DNA from: Microvelia longipes
Taxonomy: Eukaryota > Arthropoda > Insecta > Hemiptera > Veliidae
NCBI GenBank assembly: GCA_018340805.1
Contig: JACMZG010001911.1
Location: 38,352,798-38,416,797, forward strand
Direction: 5' to 3'
Length of the DNA stretch: 64,000 nt
In this document: piece after piece, positions 55,601 through 64,000 of the stretch
Position numbering within the stretch: the stretch's first letter is position 1
Layout: every line of letters starts with the position of its first letter
Notes under the pieces: generated by a model
The model's input: the letters and a program-made list of their open reading frames with translations, nothing else
What the model was told of the DNA's origin: nothing
Databases searched by the model: none
Translations under genes and position numbers: made by a program

Positions 55601-56802
55601 GATCCTTGATGAACTGAAAAAATCCTGTTGAGGCCCGCTATCTATCTCGCTAGTTTTTGCGGCTTTGTCGAACCCTGCTAACTAACGGATAATTTTTCGT
55701 AATCCTAAAATTTTCTAAAAAAGTATTGTATTTTCTGTCGAATTTTTCTACAAGTTACCTAATTAGGAACTATGCATTACCTTATTTTATGTACCCTTAA
55801 TATAGGAATTGTTAAAAAGTCAGAATTTACATATTTCCTGTTTCTAATTTCTACGTTCTCGTAACGTTGTAATGTCGGAAGAGTCAATGACATCGGATTT
55901 GCTTGCAATACAGTTCGGGTATGACAGAATTTCAGCTTAATGATTAGACACATAAACGCTTACAAAGAAATGAATAACATTAAAAAACAAATAAATTTGT
56001 GATTTATAGGACGTTTGACTGAAAAAACAATTTTCTGAAAAGATTTTTTTAATCTCTTTTTTTTATCTGAAATATTTTTTTTTTTTAAAAATGTATGATA
56101 TAAATATTTAAAGTAACAGAGAAATAGACCAAAAACAACCGCTTCATAGGTTTTTGTAATGGCGGGATTAATCATCTCTGGGAACAAATAGGATCGGATA
56201 ATTTCATTAGAGGATCAGATACGTAGTGAGAACTTAGCGAATGAACAAATGAAAACAATAACTGTTAGTTCAAAGTCGCTTGAACAAGCTTTTTGAAATT
56301 ATATATACTTACATACGACTTAGACAAATAAACTACTTCATCATTTTTACTCATTGGTGTGTGTGAAAATGATTTTTTCTTCTTGTTTAGATTAGTGGAT
56401 TTCCAGTTGTGTCACTATAATTCTCCTTGCTGGGATCTAGTGCATTTCCTCTACACAGGTTTACTACCAGAAACAAGAGAACGTCACATGACCTCGTTAC
56501 TTACAACATATGCTGATAGTCTCAACGAAACATGCCGAAGATTTGGTTATAAAGGAGCAATCCCTAGAATAACATATCTGCAAGAAACGATACAGAAGCT
56601 TTCTTACTACGCGTTTATTCTATCATGCTCATCCTTACCTATTTTATTGATATCTACTCATGAACTAAATCCTGACGATGAAACACTAGACCACGAAGAA
56701 AATACTGGAATACATTACCCATTTTATAAATTTGAATTAGTTAGAGAGACGATGAAAAAAGAATTACTATGGTTTTTAGAAACTTGTAAACAGATTTTAT
56801 AA
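46602..56802 (+). CDS. ecdysteroid kinase-like (EcKL) protein, CHK-type small-molecule kinase, plus strand
   Basis: Coding exons: 46602-46871, 52306-52425, 52574-52815, 54014-54184, 56391-56802. The total is 1215 bp, 404 residues plus TAA; all junctions are GT-AG with matching phases. The protein has a degenerate N-lobe with IHSFIMKSKAP (putative ATP-contacting Lys), then LLQDLK, the catalytic loop NHGDCWTNNMMF (codons about 54111-54146) and the metal-binding VDFQLCHY with a following WDL. This is the EcKinase/CHK fold that phosphorylates hydroxyls of small molecules, with ecdysteroid 22-kinase as the best-known member; other members are linked to detoxification. The substrate cannot be read from sequence. 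ATG follows an acceptor by 3 bases (TTGTAG|ATCATGG), so a 5' untranslated exon lies upstream. AATAAA at 56831 is a likely poly(A) signal. Intron 1 holds a LINE. Confidence 0.92.
46872..47540. other. EcKL intron 1, left part
   Basis: No exon was found. The stretch is less AT-rich than usual here and may contain an undefined repeat fragment (about 46950-47330). It leads directly into LINE-derived sequence. Confidence 0.45.
47554..47895 (+). pseudogene. LINE ORF1 fragment (PRE_C2HC-type gag domain)
   Basis: The frame reads YLPKEEKPYGVVFRHLHSS, then VDCIKNELKSLGFQVRF, FFVDLEPNKNN and IYHCRIKVEEP. This is the PRE_C2HC domain that precedes zinc knuckles in ORF1 of Jockey-like elements. The domain is readable in one frame, but the downstream zinc-knuckle part is degraded and the ORF stops at 47895. 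Confidence 0.85.
47911..47948. repeat. perfect 16-bp hairpin inside the LINE
   Basis: CCAGAACAAGGACCAA, loop CATGTT, then the exact reverse complement. It begins 15 bp after the ORF1 stop at 47893-47895. Confidence 0.93.
48490..49455 (+). pseudogene. LINE ORF2 endonuclease region (broken)
   Basis: Pieces in shifting frames: LTILLWNANGVTQH (endonuclease start), HGGNAILIRNSISYY, and FIAEGDFNAKHPQLG with the conserved GDFNAKH active-site motif (about 48780-48815). Then come linker residues up to the insertion point of the nested element. Several frameshifts and stops make it non-functional. Confidence 0.85.
49459..50384. mobile_element. 926-bp inverted-repeat DNA element nested in the LINE (PIF/Harbinger-like by TSD)
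   Basis: The left end AGGCCCGTCTACAATCTTAA and the right end are near-perfect inverted repeats for about 55 bp. On the right the GAAGAAGTGAAGAATT block is repeated twice. A 3-bp TAA duplication flanks it (49456-49458 and 50385-50387). The interior has a roughly 110-bp direct duplication (about 49976-50062 and 50086-50177, each with GAGCTCTGCTCGT) and no transposase. It separates the LINE endonuclease from text reading LTDKDRFL..ATRRL, confirming insertion into ORF2. A TAA duplication fits PIF/Harbinger, but superfamily is inferred. Confidence 0.85.
50388..51660 (+). pseudogene. LINE ORF2 reverse-transcriptase region (broken)
   Basis: Recognisable segments in several frames: SSYRP (about 50880), a degraded palm segment, SVNAGVSQGSILEPILC (RT motif, about 51210-51270) and the catalytic motif altered to IADDKAILS (about 51320). 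Then a WxxK..EQKSVHITF-like thumb. Frameshifts, an in-frame stop and changed motif residues show it is dead. Confidence 0.85.
52998..53850 (+). repeat. dispersed repeat family R1, copy C
   Basis: Matches copies A (about 1020-1875) and B (39520-40135, reverse). The apparent open frame at 52998-53321 falls in the 5' part of the repeat and is not a gene. It lies in intron 3 of the plus-strand EcKL gene. Confidence 0.78.
54250..54848 (-). mobile_element. tRNA-derived SINE (Asp/Gly-type head), minus strand
   Basis: On the minus strand the element begins at about 54848 with GTTCCCAGTGGTGTAATGAT (box A region), CGCCTGCCAC in the anticodon arm and GGGTTCAATCCC (box B), followed by TCGGGGCC. The acceptor-stem halves do not pair, so it is not a tRNA gene. 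A tRNA-unrelated body follows. The left end carries two TAATTACTAT-containing repeats near 54330-54400. It lies in intron 4 of the plus-strand EcKL gene; the left boundary is approximate. Confidence 0.72.
54849..56390 (+). other. remainder of EcKL intron 4
   Basis: No exon is recognisable. 54900-55300 is less AT-rich than the surroundings and may be another repeat fragment. The intron ends with a T-rich tract and AG at 56389-56390. Confidence 0.5.
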
Positions 56803-56830
56803 AAAAATAAGTTTAATTTGAATGTGACTT

Positions 56831-56836
56831 AATAAA
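56831..56836 (+). terminator. poly(A) signal of the plus-strand EcKL gene
   Basis: AATAAA 28 bp after the stop codon. Confidence 0.6.
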
Positions 56837-56925
56837 TAGAGCATTGATGAAGTTTTGAAATATTAAATAATACATTATTTTCATTTCTATTGGTAATCAA
56901 ATGACACTATAACATCTTTCACCAG

Positions 56926-57116
56926 CGGGGTTTGGCAGGGGGTTGACTCCCGTGTTCAACCCCAACAAAACCTAACACGGTATTTTTTAACCTATAGTTT
57001 AGACTCTACCCCGATAAAAAAATAGGGTTGAACCTCGTCTTTAATCCTGTTCACACGACAAACTCCAGGAGAGGTTTTCGTATGAACCCCCTGCCAAACC
57101 TCGTGTGTGAATGAAG
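56926..57116. mobile_element. MITE-like element, family M1 copy 2
   Basis: The left end GGGGTTTGGCAGGGGGTT is matched by the inverted right end (AACCCCCTGCCAAACC). The interior matches the copy at 3549-3736 (GACTCTACCC, TTTAATCCTGTTCA). It lies between the two convergent EcKL genes. Confidence 0.78.
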
Positions 57117-57427
57117 TATATAATATATAGTTTTCTTTCCATAACTTTAGATGAACATATAAGTTTTCATTGGTTGGTTTATATAGGAAAAATACATTTT
57201 ATAGATCAGAGATAATAAATTAAATCTGAAAGTTGAAGGTGTACCATATGAGGCAGCTGAATGAGTGTATACTCACTCATTCATACTGAGCGAAGAATGT
57301 ATATAAAAGTGACAAAATATACTATGAAGGATTTGAAATTTGTTATAATGACTTTATGTATTGATGACTATATTTAGACAGTCATCAATACAAAAAATAA
57401 ATGTTTCTTTATTTCTTTATCATTTTT

Positions 57428-57433
57428 TTTATT
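57428..57433 (-). terminator. possible poly(A) signal of the minus-strand EcKL gene
   Basis: AATAAA on the minus strand, about 57 bp beyond the stop codon. Confidence 0.45.
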
Positions 57434-57490
57434 GTTATAATATGATTAAGTAGTCATTTAAGCAATTAAATTTTTAACTTAGTATTTTAT

Positions 57491-60400
57491 TTAAAATATA
57501 TTTCTTTTATTAAAATAAATCAGCGTATCTTGTAATATTTCTTTTACTATGCTAGCTCTAAAAAGACTATTATTGTCAAAGGATTCCTTGGTTGTTTCAT
57601 GAACATCTAAATCAGTGTTGTAAAAATAAGTGTAAGTCACGATGGATCTAGTTAAAGCCACCAGATCTAGTTTGTCTAACTCTTCTCTGACTTGTTGGAG
57701 AGTTGGCAGAAGGCCGCTGTAGCCAAGTTTGTTAGCTGTCTCATGAAGACTACAATGATAATTATTCAGAAGATCGTCCAAGTATTTATTTCTAAATTTC
57801 GGAAGAACTGCACTGTAGAGTACTTGCATTAAGTCCCACGAAAAAGAGTTGTAATGACAAGTTTGAAAATCAACAAATCTGAAATAGATAAAACTGGATA
57901 AGCTTATATTATAACTTATATTATAATGCTTATATTATATTACTTATATTATATTACTTATATTATAGCTATATTATATCATATCTGGTCATCATATCAT
58001 AATGGTCGGCCCAAAATTTAATAAATTATAAACAAATCTTGCATTTAAAATGTATATCATACTTATAGGGTCATCCATGACCTCTTCTATTGTAAAAAGT
58101 GCAAATGATTGCCACTTTATGTGATAATAGTTGTCTTGTTCTTCTATAATCATAACTATATGCCTGTACAAATTTTTGTTACCAGCGTTCTTTGAAGGCC
58201 GTTGGTCAAAATTTAATGACATTTTTATATAATGTTAGTAAAATGTATACATAGGCTGAGTTCTATACACACATTTACTCATTTGGGCGAATCAAAATGA
58301 CAGACGCGTAAAAAAGTGTTCGGTGAGGCTCTAATGCTATATATTTTCTAAAGAGGCTTGCTAAGTAGGGACAGACTGTGACATAATAGGTATAATTATT
58401 TTTAAAACACTTCTAACCAGTTATTTGTTGACATATTTAAAAAAAATCTGTACGTTTTTTTACTGTCTCGAGAAGACTTTAACCAAATTTAATAAATTTT
58501 AACATGAAAAGACATAGTGATAACTACATCTACAAAATATTTTAATGATATATGACTAACTTTTTCACAAAGCGCTAATAGGTCGAGTGAAACAGATTTT
58601 GTTTATTCCATAAAGGATTGCATATGTTTTTAACGGGCTTTTCGCGATAAATTTTTTATAAAATATTGATTGTATTGTGCCACATCTAGCATAGTGTTAG
58701 TATTATAGTTTTAAAATTTATTGCAGACCCAAAAAATAATCCTTTGCATATTGTAATTTCAAATGATGTACGTAGAAGTTTTGGTTTCGATAAGAATTGA
58801 TTAACTTTTTACTCACTTCATACTTTGCAAGTCTCCACCTTGATGGTATTTAAAGAGCATGTTATTTATCCAGCAATCCCCGTGGTTTATAACATCAAAT
58901 TTCCCTCTCGTTTCAAACCATAAGTTGTATGCTCGATCGTTCATTTCTTTACTTAATTTTCTAATTCTTTCAGGGTAGCTTTGCCTGTAGTAACAAAATC
59001 AAAAGTAGTGACATTGAAAAACAACACTCATTCCATGCCATATACCAAGTGGTAATTTCTATAGACAATGAGTTTAAACCAAACCATCGAAAACCAAAAA
59101 TAATGCATATTATTCTTAAAGCTCTCCATCAAGTGTGGGGAAAATTATCATAAATCGAAAAAAGAGTGCTGTCATAGATTTTAGATGGAATCCTTCTTAA
59201 AATTTAGTGAGTGTTTTAAAAGCTCATAATCCTTCAACAATACCAATCATATAATATTATACATCATCTTTTAACTATATCAATCATATATTAAACATCA
59301 TCTTTCAACTATATCAATCATAGTTGATTGATGGAAAACTGGAAATCTATCAGTTTAAGTAAATTTAACCCTTGAGGGTTAACATTACAATAGCTAGTTT
59401 TTATGAAGGATTAAGCATATCATTTCTGCATACATGGGTATATCTCAGGTCTTCCATATTTCAGTCTTTTTTTTCAGAGAATTCGATGAGACCTTTATTT
59501 AGAATTTTTCATGTATAACTTACCACTCAGGACCCCACTCTGCTTCAATAGCATCTGCGAAGTTATTACAAGTTTCTTCAGAAATGGCGTCTATAGCTGA
59601 TACTTTTCGAACGAACTGATTTTGCAACATGTTTGACGGATCATAGAGTCCACGGCTTATAAGGTATAGGGAAGTTCCATGAAATATTCCAAGTGACTTA
59701 AAAACGACTGATGCCTCTGTTACATCTAACGGCTTAAATTTGGAATACGACTCGTAACCTAAATCCTGCATTACACAAGAATGTTCACAATATTAGTCAT
59801 ACTAATTCATTAATAATAGGGGAGAGTAGTAGTTAAATAAGGCGTTAAAAAGTTGAAATCAAGCAGTCTATTAAAAAATCAAATGCCTCTTTCTGAAGTT
59901 AAAATACATACGTTGACGTTAAGGTTTGAGACAATGGTGAATTAAGAGTAAAATTAGTAGGACGTAATCCATTGTCAACGTTATTTACAATTAAAGCGTT
60001 TCGAGAGCAGGTACTTCTCCTTTCATCAGATTCGTCTTGAGAAAGACGGTGTTTGTTATGTGTAGGGTGTCAGGCTTTTAACCTGACTTAGAAGGCAAGT
60101 ATTAACGACACTTCAGAGCACTTTGAAACTTATCTAGCTAGGGCCTTTCCCCTTATCTAGCTGGGGCCTTCCTCTAGGTAAATTCCAAGTAATGTGATAT
60201 TATATATTTTCATAGTCGTAATCAGGTATAGTTACTTAAAGCCATCGTTATTCATAAAAGTAATAATAGTTATTTATTACCTACACTAAGATCTTGAAGA
60301 AATATATCAGAATTGTTATGACCGTAGTAAGCAGGCCAGAGATTCCAACCAGGTTCTTCTGCAATTAACTTTTCCATATTACTTAGAACCTTTTCATACA

Positions 60401-60794
60401 TCTAAACAGTTTAAAGGTAATTATTATGAGCCATAGAAATTTGCTTCTTCGCTTTATATATTGTTAAATACATATAGGTTAGATCTACATCGTAATTTTT
60501 AAATTCAAAATATTTTTAATAAACACAGATCACCTCAATTTCATAGTCGAATACTTTAGATTCATAGTACATCTTGGTAAAGGGTAGGTTTTCACCCGGT
60601 GCTTTCTTGACGATCATGCTCACTTCTTTCTCTTCTCCTGATTTCATTTTCAGAAAACATTTAACTCTTAAAACTTGTCCCAGAAAGTTTTCATTTTCAC
60701 CACAAGCTGATTTACTTTCTATCTTTATAACTTTTTCCACGTCTTGAAAGATTGGTTGTTTACTTTTTAAAATAAACTCTGAAATGTATTCCAT
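57491..60794 (-). CDS. ecdysteroid kinase-like (EcKL) protein, CHK-type small-molecule kinase, minus strand
   Basis: Coding exons in transcript order: 60794-60534, 60401-60285, 59765-59524, 58984-58817, 57878-57491. The total is 1176 bp, 391 residues plus TGA or equivalent stop; all introns are GT-AG. The protein starts MEYISEFILKSKQ, has IVKKAPGEN in the N-lobe (putative ATP-contacting Lys), IFLQDLS, the catalytic loop NHGDCWINNMLF (codons at 58887-58861) and VDFQTCHYNS followed by WDL. All catalytic landmarks are present, so it should be active; the substrate is unknown. Exon 3 is exactly as long (242 bp) as in the plus-strand EcKL gene and all intron positions correspond, so the two are tandem-origin duplicates now in convergent orientation. 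ATG lies 4 bases after an acceptor (TTTCAG|GGTTATGG), so a 5' untranslated exon lies at higher coordinates. The upstream frame extension (MVLQYVF...) is intron. Confidence 0.92.
57893..57985. repeat. short tandem TTATATTATA-type repeat
   Basis: Repeated 10-17-bp units of ACTTATATTATA and variants, in the last intron of the minus-strand EcKL gene, 15 bp from the exon 5 acceptor. Confidence 0.8.
59225..59330. repeat. short tandem duplication (about 35-bp units)
   Basis: Two to three units containing CATCATCTTT, AACTATATCAATCATA and variants, in intron 3 of the minus-strand EcKL gene. Confidence 0.75.
60131..60177. repeat. 21-22-bp tandem pair
   Basis: TTATCTAGCTAGGGCCTT and TTATCTAGCTGGGGCCTT lie side by side in intron 2 of the minus-strand EcKL gene. 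The stretch is unusually GC-rich for this window. Confidence 0.8.
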
Positions 60795-61206
60795 AACCCT
60801 GAAAATCAAATGTGAAATCCTGATTAAACATATGATAAAGATAAATACATATTGTAAAACCACTAGACCTAAATTTAAAATTTAATTTTATCTTAGTTCT
60901 TTGTAGTGAATGTAACAACTTATGTAATACTTTGTTAAAACTAAAGGAAAAAATAATTCGGGATCTAATGATTTAAGATGTATTTTGAGAAAATGCAAGG
61001 AAGCATTTACACTAAAGACTATATGGCTAGATCGATAGTGAAACATAATTTACTTTTGTTTTATGATCTATACAAATTTAAAAATAAAGCAGGTTTCTCT
61101 ACTAATAATTAGATTATGTACCTATATTAATATTCTTCATCAATTTAGAAAAGTTGTTTTAATCGGCTGGTCAGTTGTCTGAACATGAAGCCTACTATAT
61201 CTATAT

Positions 61207-61490
61207 ACTATTTCTATATGATAATAATAATAATAATAATAATAATAATATAATAATGATGCCTTTTTAGAGCCTTTCGGTCCATAAGGGATAACCCCTG
61301 CGGGAACAACCTCAAGGATAGTTGAAACCGTTCCACTTAAAGTGCAATCTAAAGTTGGCGAAAATTTATTTGAACAATAATCTTATATAAACTGAGAGCG
61401 TAACCTAGGATGCGAACCCCGACCTCCGTGGTGTCTAAGATCAGTATAATAACTGTCGTGTTAACGACCTCTACCACGGAGGTGGCTCAT
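61207..61490 (-). mobile_element. tRNA-derived SINE, family S1 copy 1
   Basis: On the minus strand: CACCTCCGTGGTAGAGGTCG (box A region), CCACGGAGGTCGGGGTTCGC with box B GGTTCGCATCC, a body with TTACGCTCTCAGTTTATATA, and a short 3' hairpin (GACCGAAAGGCTC). It ends in an (ATT)n tail at 61207-61250. The head resembles a Ser/Leu-type tRNA. Same family as 62866-63113. Confidence 0.85.
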
Positions 61491-62865
61491 ACTATCTATA
61501 TATTAATATACTATCTATATACTAAATACTATGCTAATTATACTAAAATAGTATTCTCGTACTATATTGTTGCCGCGTATGGACACACAGTTGGAACATT
61601 TGTTACATTCGTATGAAAATATTGTAACCGCAAATAATAACACAAAAATCAAAACAATCGATCGCTGAAAATCTCTTCTTCTTTTCTGTCGGTATAGTAA
61701 ATTATGTTTAATAGGATTGATCTAGTAATATGCTTTGAATAAGTAGATTGTAACGATACCTTGGATTAAATTAGAAATGAAGCTAGTTCGAACACAGATT
61801 CAGGATTAAAATTGTTAGGAATATTTAACACGAACTCCACATACAAAATATTAAGAAAGACTGATCTGACGAAGCAATACTAAAGATCTGCTGGCCACAA
61901 ATCCTTGAAAACTGAAAGTAAATGAATGAGTCAATGCAATAACATATACATACTTATACTCTATGCATTCTTCAAGGACTTTCTGGAATAACTTAATTGT
62001 TATTTTACTTAATTACTTAACTAGCTCTTATAAATTATTTTATAGAAAACTTATGAAAGAAAGAAAATATGTCCATTAACTCACTAGTGGATTCCAAAAA
62101 ATAAGAAAAATTATGCTTTCTAGGTAAAATTAAAAGCTTATTCTGGCTCTTCAAACTTGACTACGGAATTTTTTAATAAACCATTTTTACAATTAAATAC
62201 AAAATTATTTGTTTTTAACCATAGCTTGTCTATTAAAACGCATGCATAAAGTGGCAAAATAATCTCTAACTCATTCCAGTTAGACTACTGGCGATACTAT
62301 TGTCCCTGGTCATTTACTCGAATGCTATTCAAATATACCAAGTATTGATACTTTGAGAAGGGTCATTAGAACCTATCGGACCTAAAGAAATAATATAAGA
62401 ATGATCAGAAAAGAATCACTTCAGGTTATTCCCATAGGGCAATTATCCTAAATTTATTATCCTTGTCTTATCGCGGCGATGTAATTTCCTAGGCACTTAT
62501 ACCTCTTATCCAGAGATAATAAAACTTTTATTAACGCCAATTGTATCTTTCCTCCATCCAGAATTCAAATTCGCCTGTGTGGCACTTAATCCTTTATAAT
62601 AGATATAGTCAATTTAAAGGAATTTGTTAAAAAATATCACAGGAGATACCTTATAAATAAATACTTTGCAATTAGGAAATAACCCGATACCGAAATGTAG
62701 CCAATACCGAAACTAGCCTTACTTCTCATGACATTTAAGTATAAAAAGCGGTCCTTGTCTTTTATGATGATTGTGTTATAAGATAGAAAAGCATAATTCC
62801 ATATAACTTAATTCTGGGTATATATTAGACTTTGCTCACATTTTTCAGTAAATATTATAGAAGTG

Positions 62866-63113
62866 TTACCGCCTCCGTGGCCGAGGTCGTTAGAGCTTTA
62901 GTCTTTACACTGACCTTTGACACCACGGAGGTCTAGGGTTCGTATCCCAGGTTACGTTCTCAGTTTATATAAAATTATTGTTTAGATAAATTATCGCCAA
63001 CTTTAGAATAAACTTTGAGCGTAACGGTTGCTACTACCTCCGGAGGTGGTTCCCGGAGGGTTTATCCCTGATGAGCCGCAAAGCTCTAAACGGGCATTAT
63101 CATTATCATTATA
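62866..63113 (+). mobile_element. tRNA-derived SINE, family S1 copy 2
   Basis: Begins GCCTCCGTGGCCGAGGTCGT (box A, as in Ser-type tRNAs), then CCACGGAGGT and box B GGTTCGTATCC. A body follows with TTACGTTCTCAGTTTATATA, a 3' hairpin (GAGC CGCAAA GCTC), and a (CATTAT)n tail. CCTCCGTGG and CCACGGAGG within the head are mutually complementary. Confidence 0.87.
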
Positions 63114-64000
63114 GAAGTGTATAATTCTAACAAAAAGAACGACAACTTTATTGTGATTATAGGGTAATTATTTTCGACAGGCCTAGTTAGTGATTAAGTA
63201 CACAATAGCGTGAAACTAAGCTAATGTCTTTAATGATACAAGAGGGAGCAGTCATAACAGTGAGAATACACTTGACAAGGTCATATTCATTGAGAATTTT
63301 ATCTACTCCTGCTAGTTTAGATTATATAACATTCCCAATTTTATCATGCTGGGCCATTACCTTTAGAAATATCACATCGACCTCGTAGGCTCAATTTTCG
63401 TGAACTTATAAAAAAGTTAAAATAAAAAAATTAGTTTAACTTTAACTGCTTCCATTGTTACGAAATAAGTTATTAAGCGACATGCGCACTTAGTTTACCT
63501 ATAAAATAACATACTATAGTGGAATAGAACTTATATATTCAAGAAGTAACATATCATGAACCGTTGCTATTTTATTTAATTCTCGCTACTCTTGTGATTT
63601 TAAATTGGCCACACATTGGTGTACTTATAATTGGAATACTTAAAAACCTTACTTTAAATCACAGGTAAGATGCATTTAAATTAAAACATTGTTTAATTGG
63701 TTGTATGAATAGAAACTTCTTTTTGTTGATGACTTGAAGTGATGACTTGTATTTAGTCGTGAAACAATATATTGAGTCTCGTTGTAACTAAAAACAAATC
63801 TTAAGAAAACGCATATAGTATAGTCAATATGCTAAGGTTTTTTGATTTAGGTTTTTTGCGAAGTTTAAAATTGTTGATTTTTTTTATGGAATCCGTTATC
63901 CGTTATGATATTTTAAGGGATACTCAATTAAAAAGTTTCCTAACTTTGCATCACAGCTGCTATCGCTGTGGACCAAAACGTGTCCCGTTTTTATGTTTTC

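Larger units (their letters stand above)
60799..64000. other. upstream region of the minus-strand EcKL gene
   Basis: No coding exon was recognised. It should contain the 5' untranslated exon and promoter of the minus-strand EcKL gene, but neither could be placed. It contains two SINE copies (61207-61490 and 62866-63113). The final 900 bp show nothing identifiable. Confidence 0.5.

Noticed and set aside
57992..58222. 76-codon minus-strand open frame in an EcKL intron
   Set aside because: It lies between exons 5 and 4 of the minus-strand EcKL gene, matches no family I recognise, and the neighbouring exons join in phase without it.
63068..63100. Hammerhead-ribozyme-like CTGATGA followed by a small stem and TAAAC at the SINE 3' end
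   Set aside because: The conserved GAAA after stem II is TAAA, stem II does not pair in the required register, and the sister copy at 61260 reads CTTATGG instead. It is better explained as a simple 3' stem-loop.

Overview
This window is AT-rich animal DNA with spliced genes, long introns, short exons and many small transposon-derived repeats. An insect is the best fit: two ecdysteroid-kinase-like (EcKL/CHK-type) genes, an arthropod-style SERCA with alternative C-termini, a Jockey-type LINE, tRNA-derived SINEs and DRE-type promoter motifs. The order cannot be fixed from the sequence alone. Nothing here looks bacterial or viral. All exon structures were read by hand from reading frames, GT/AG sites and phase continuity; no search was run.

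Layout. (1) 1-26400, plus strand: the SERCA Ca2+-ATPase gene, lacking only its first exon(s) of about 45 codons. Fifteen coding exons run from 3093 to 16933. A donor inside the last exon (after 16850) is phase-compatible with two separate downstream terminal exons, at 20691-20770 and 25338-25369. This predicts three C-termini: one hydrophobic, one long and hydrophilic, one very short. (2) 28544-41564: two complete five-exon genes of the Mpv17/PMP22 family (PXMP2-like peroxisomal membrane protein) in head-to-head orientation. Exons 1, 3 and 4 have identical lengths in the two genes. They share a 385-bp intergenic promoter with two perfect TATCGATA (DRE) motifs. (3) 46602-60794: two complete five-exon EcKL genes arranged tail to tail, with stop codons 688 bp apart and matching intron positions. 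(4) 60800-64000: no coding exon recognised; two copies of a tRNA-derived SINE in opposite orientations.

Mobile DNA is concentrated in introns. A decayed Jockey-clade LINE fills EcKL intron 1 and is itself split by a 926-bp inverted-repeat element with a TAA target duplication. Several MITE-like elements with clear terminal inverted repeats lie in the PXMP2 genes, a SERCA intron and intergenic DNA. One medium repeat family has three clear copies and two diverged relatives. There are two minisatellites, one with an 88-bp higher-order period, and several perfect 14-18-bp hairpins.

Functionally the three gene sets are unrelated: ER calcium pumping, peroxisomal membrane transport, and small-molecule phosphorylation. 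Two of the three loci are local duplicates in opposite orientation, one head-to-head and one tail-to-tail.
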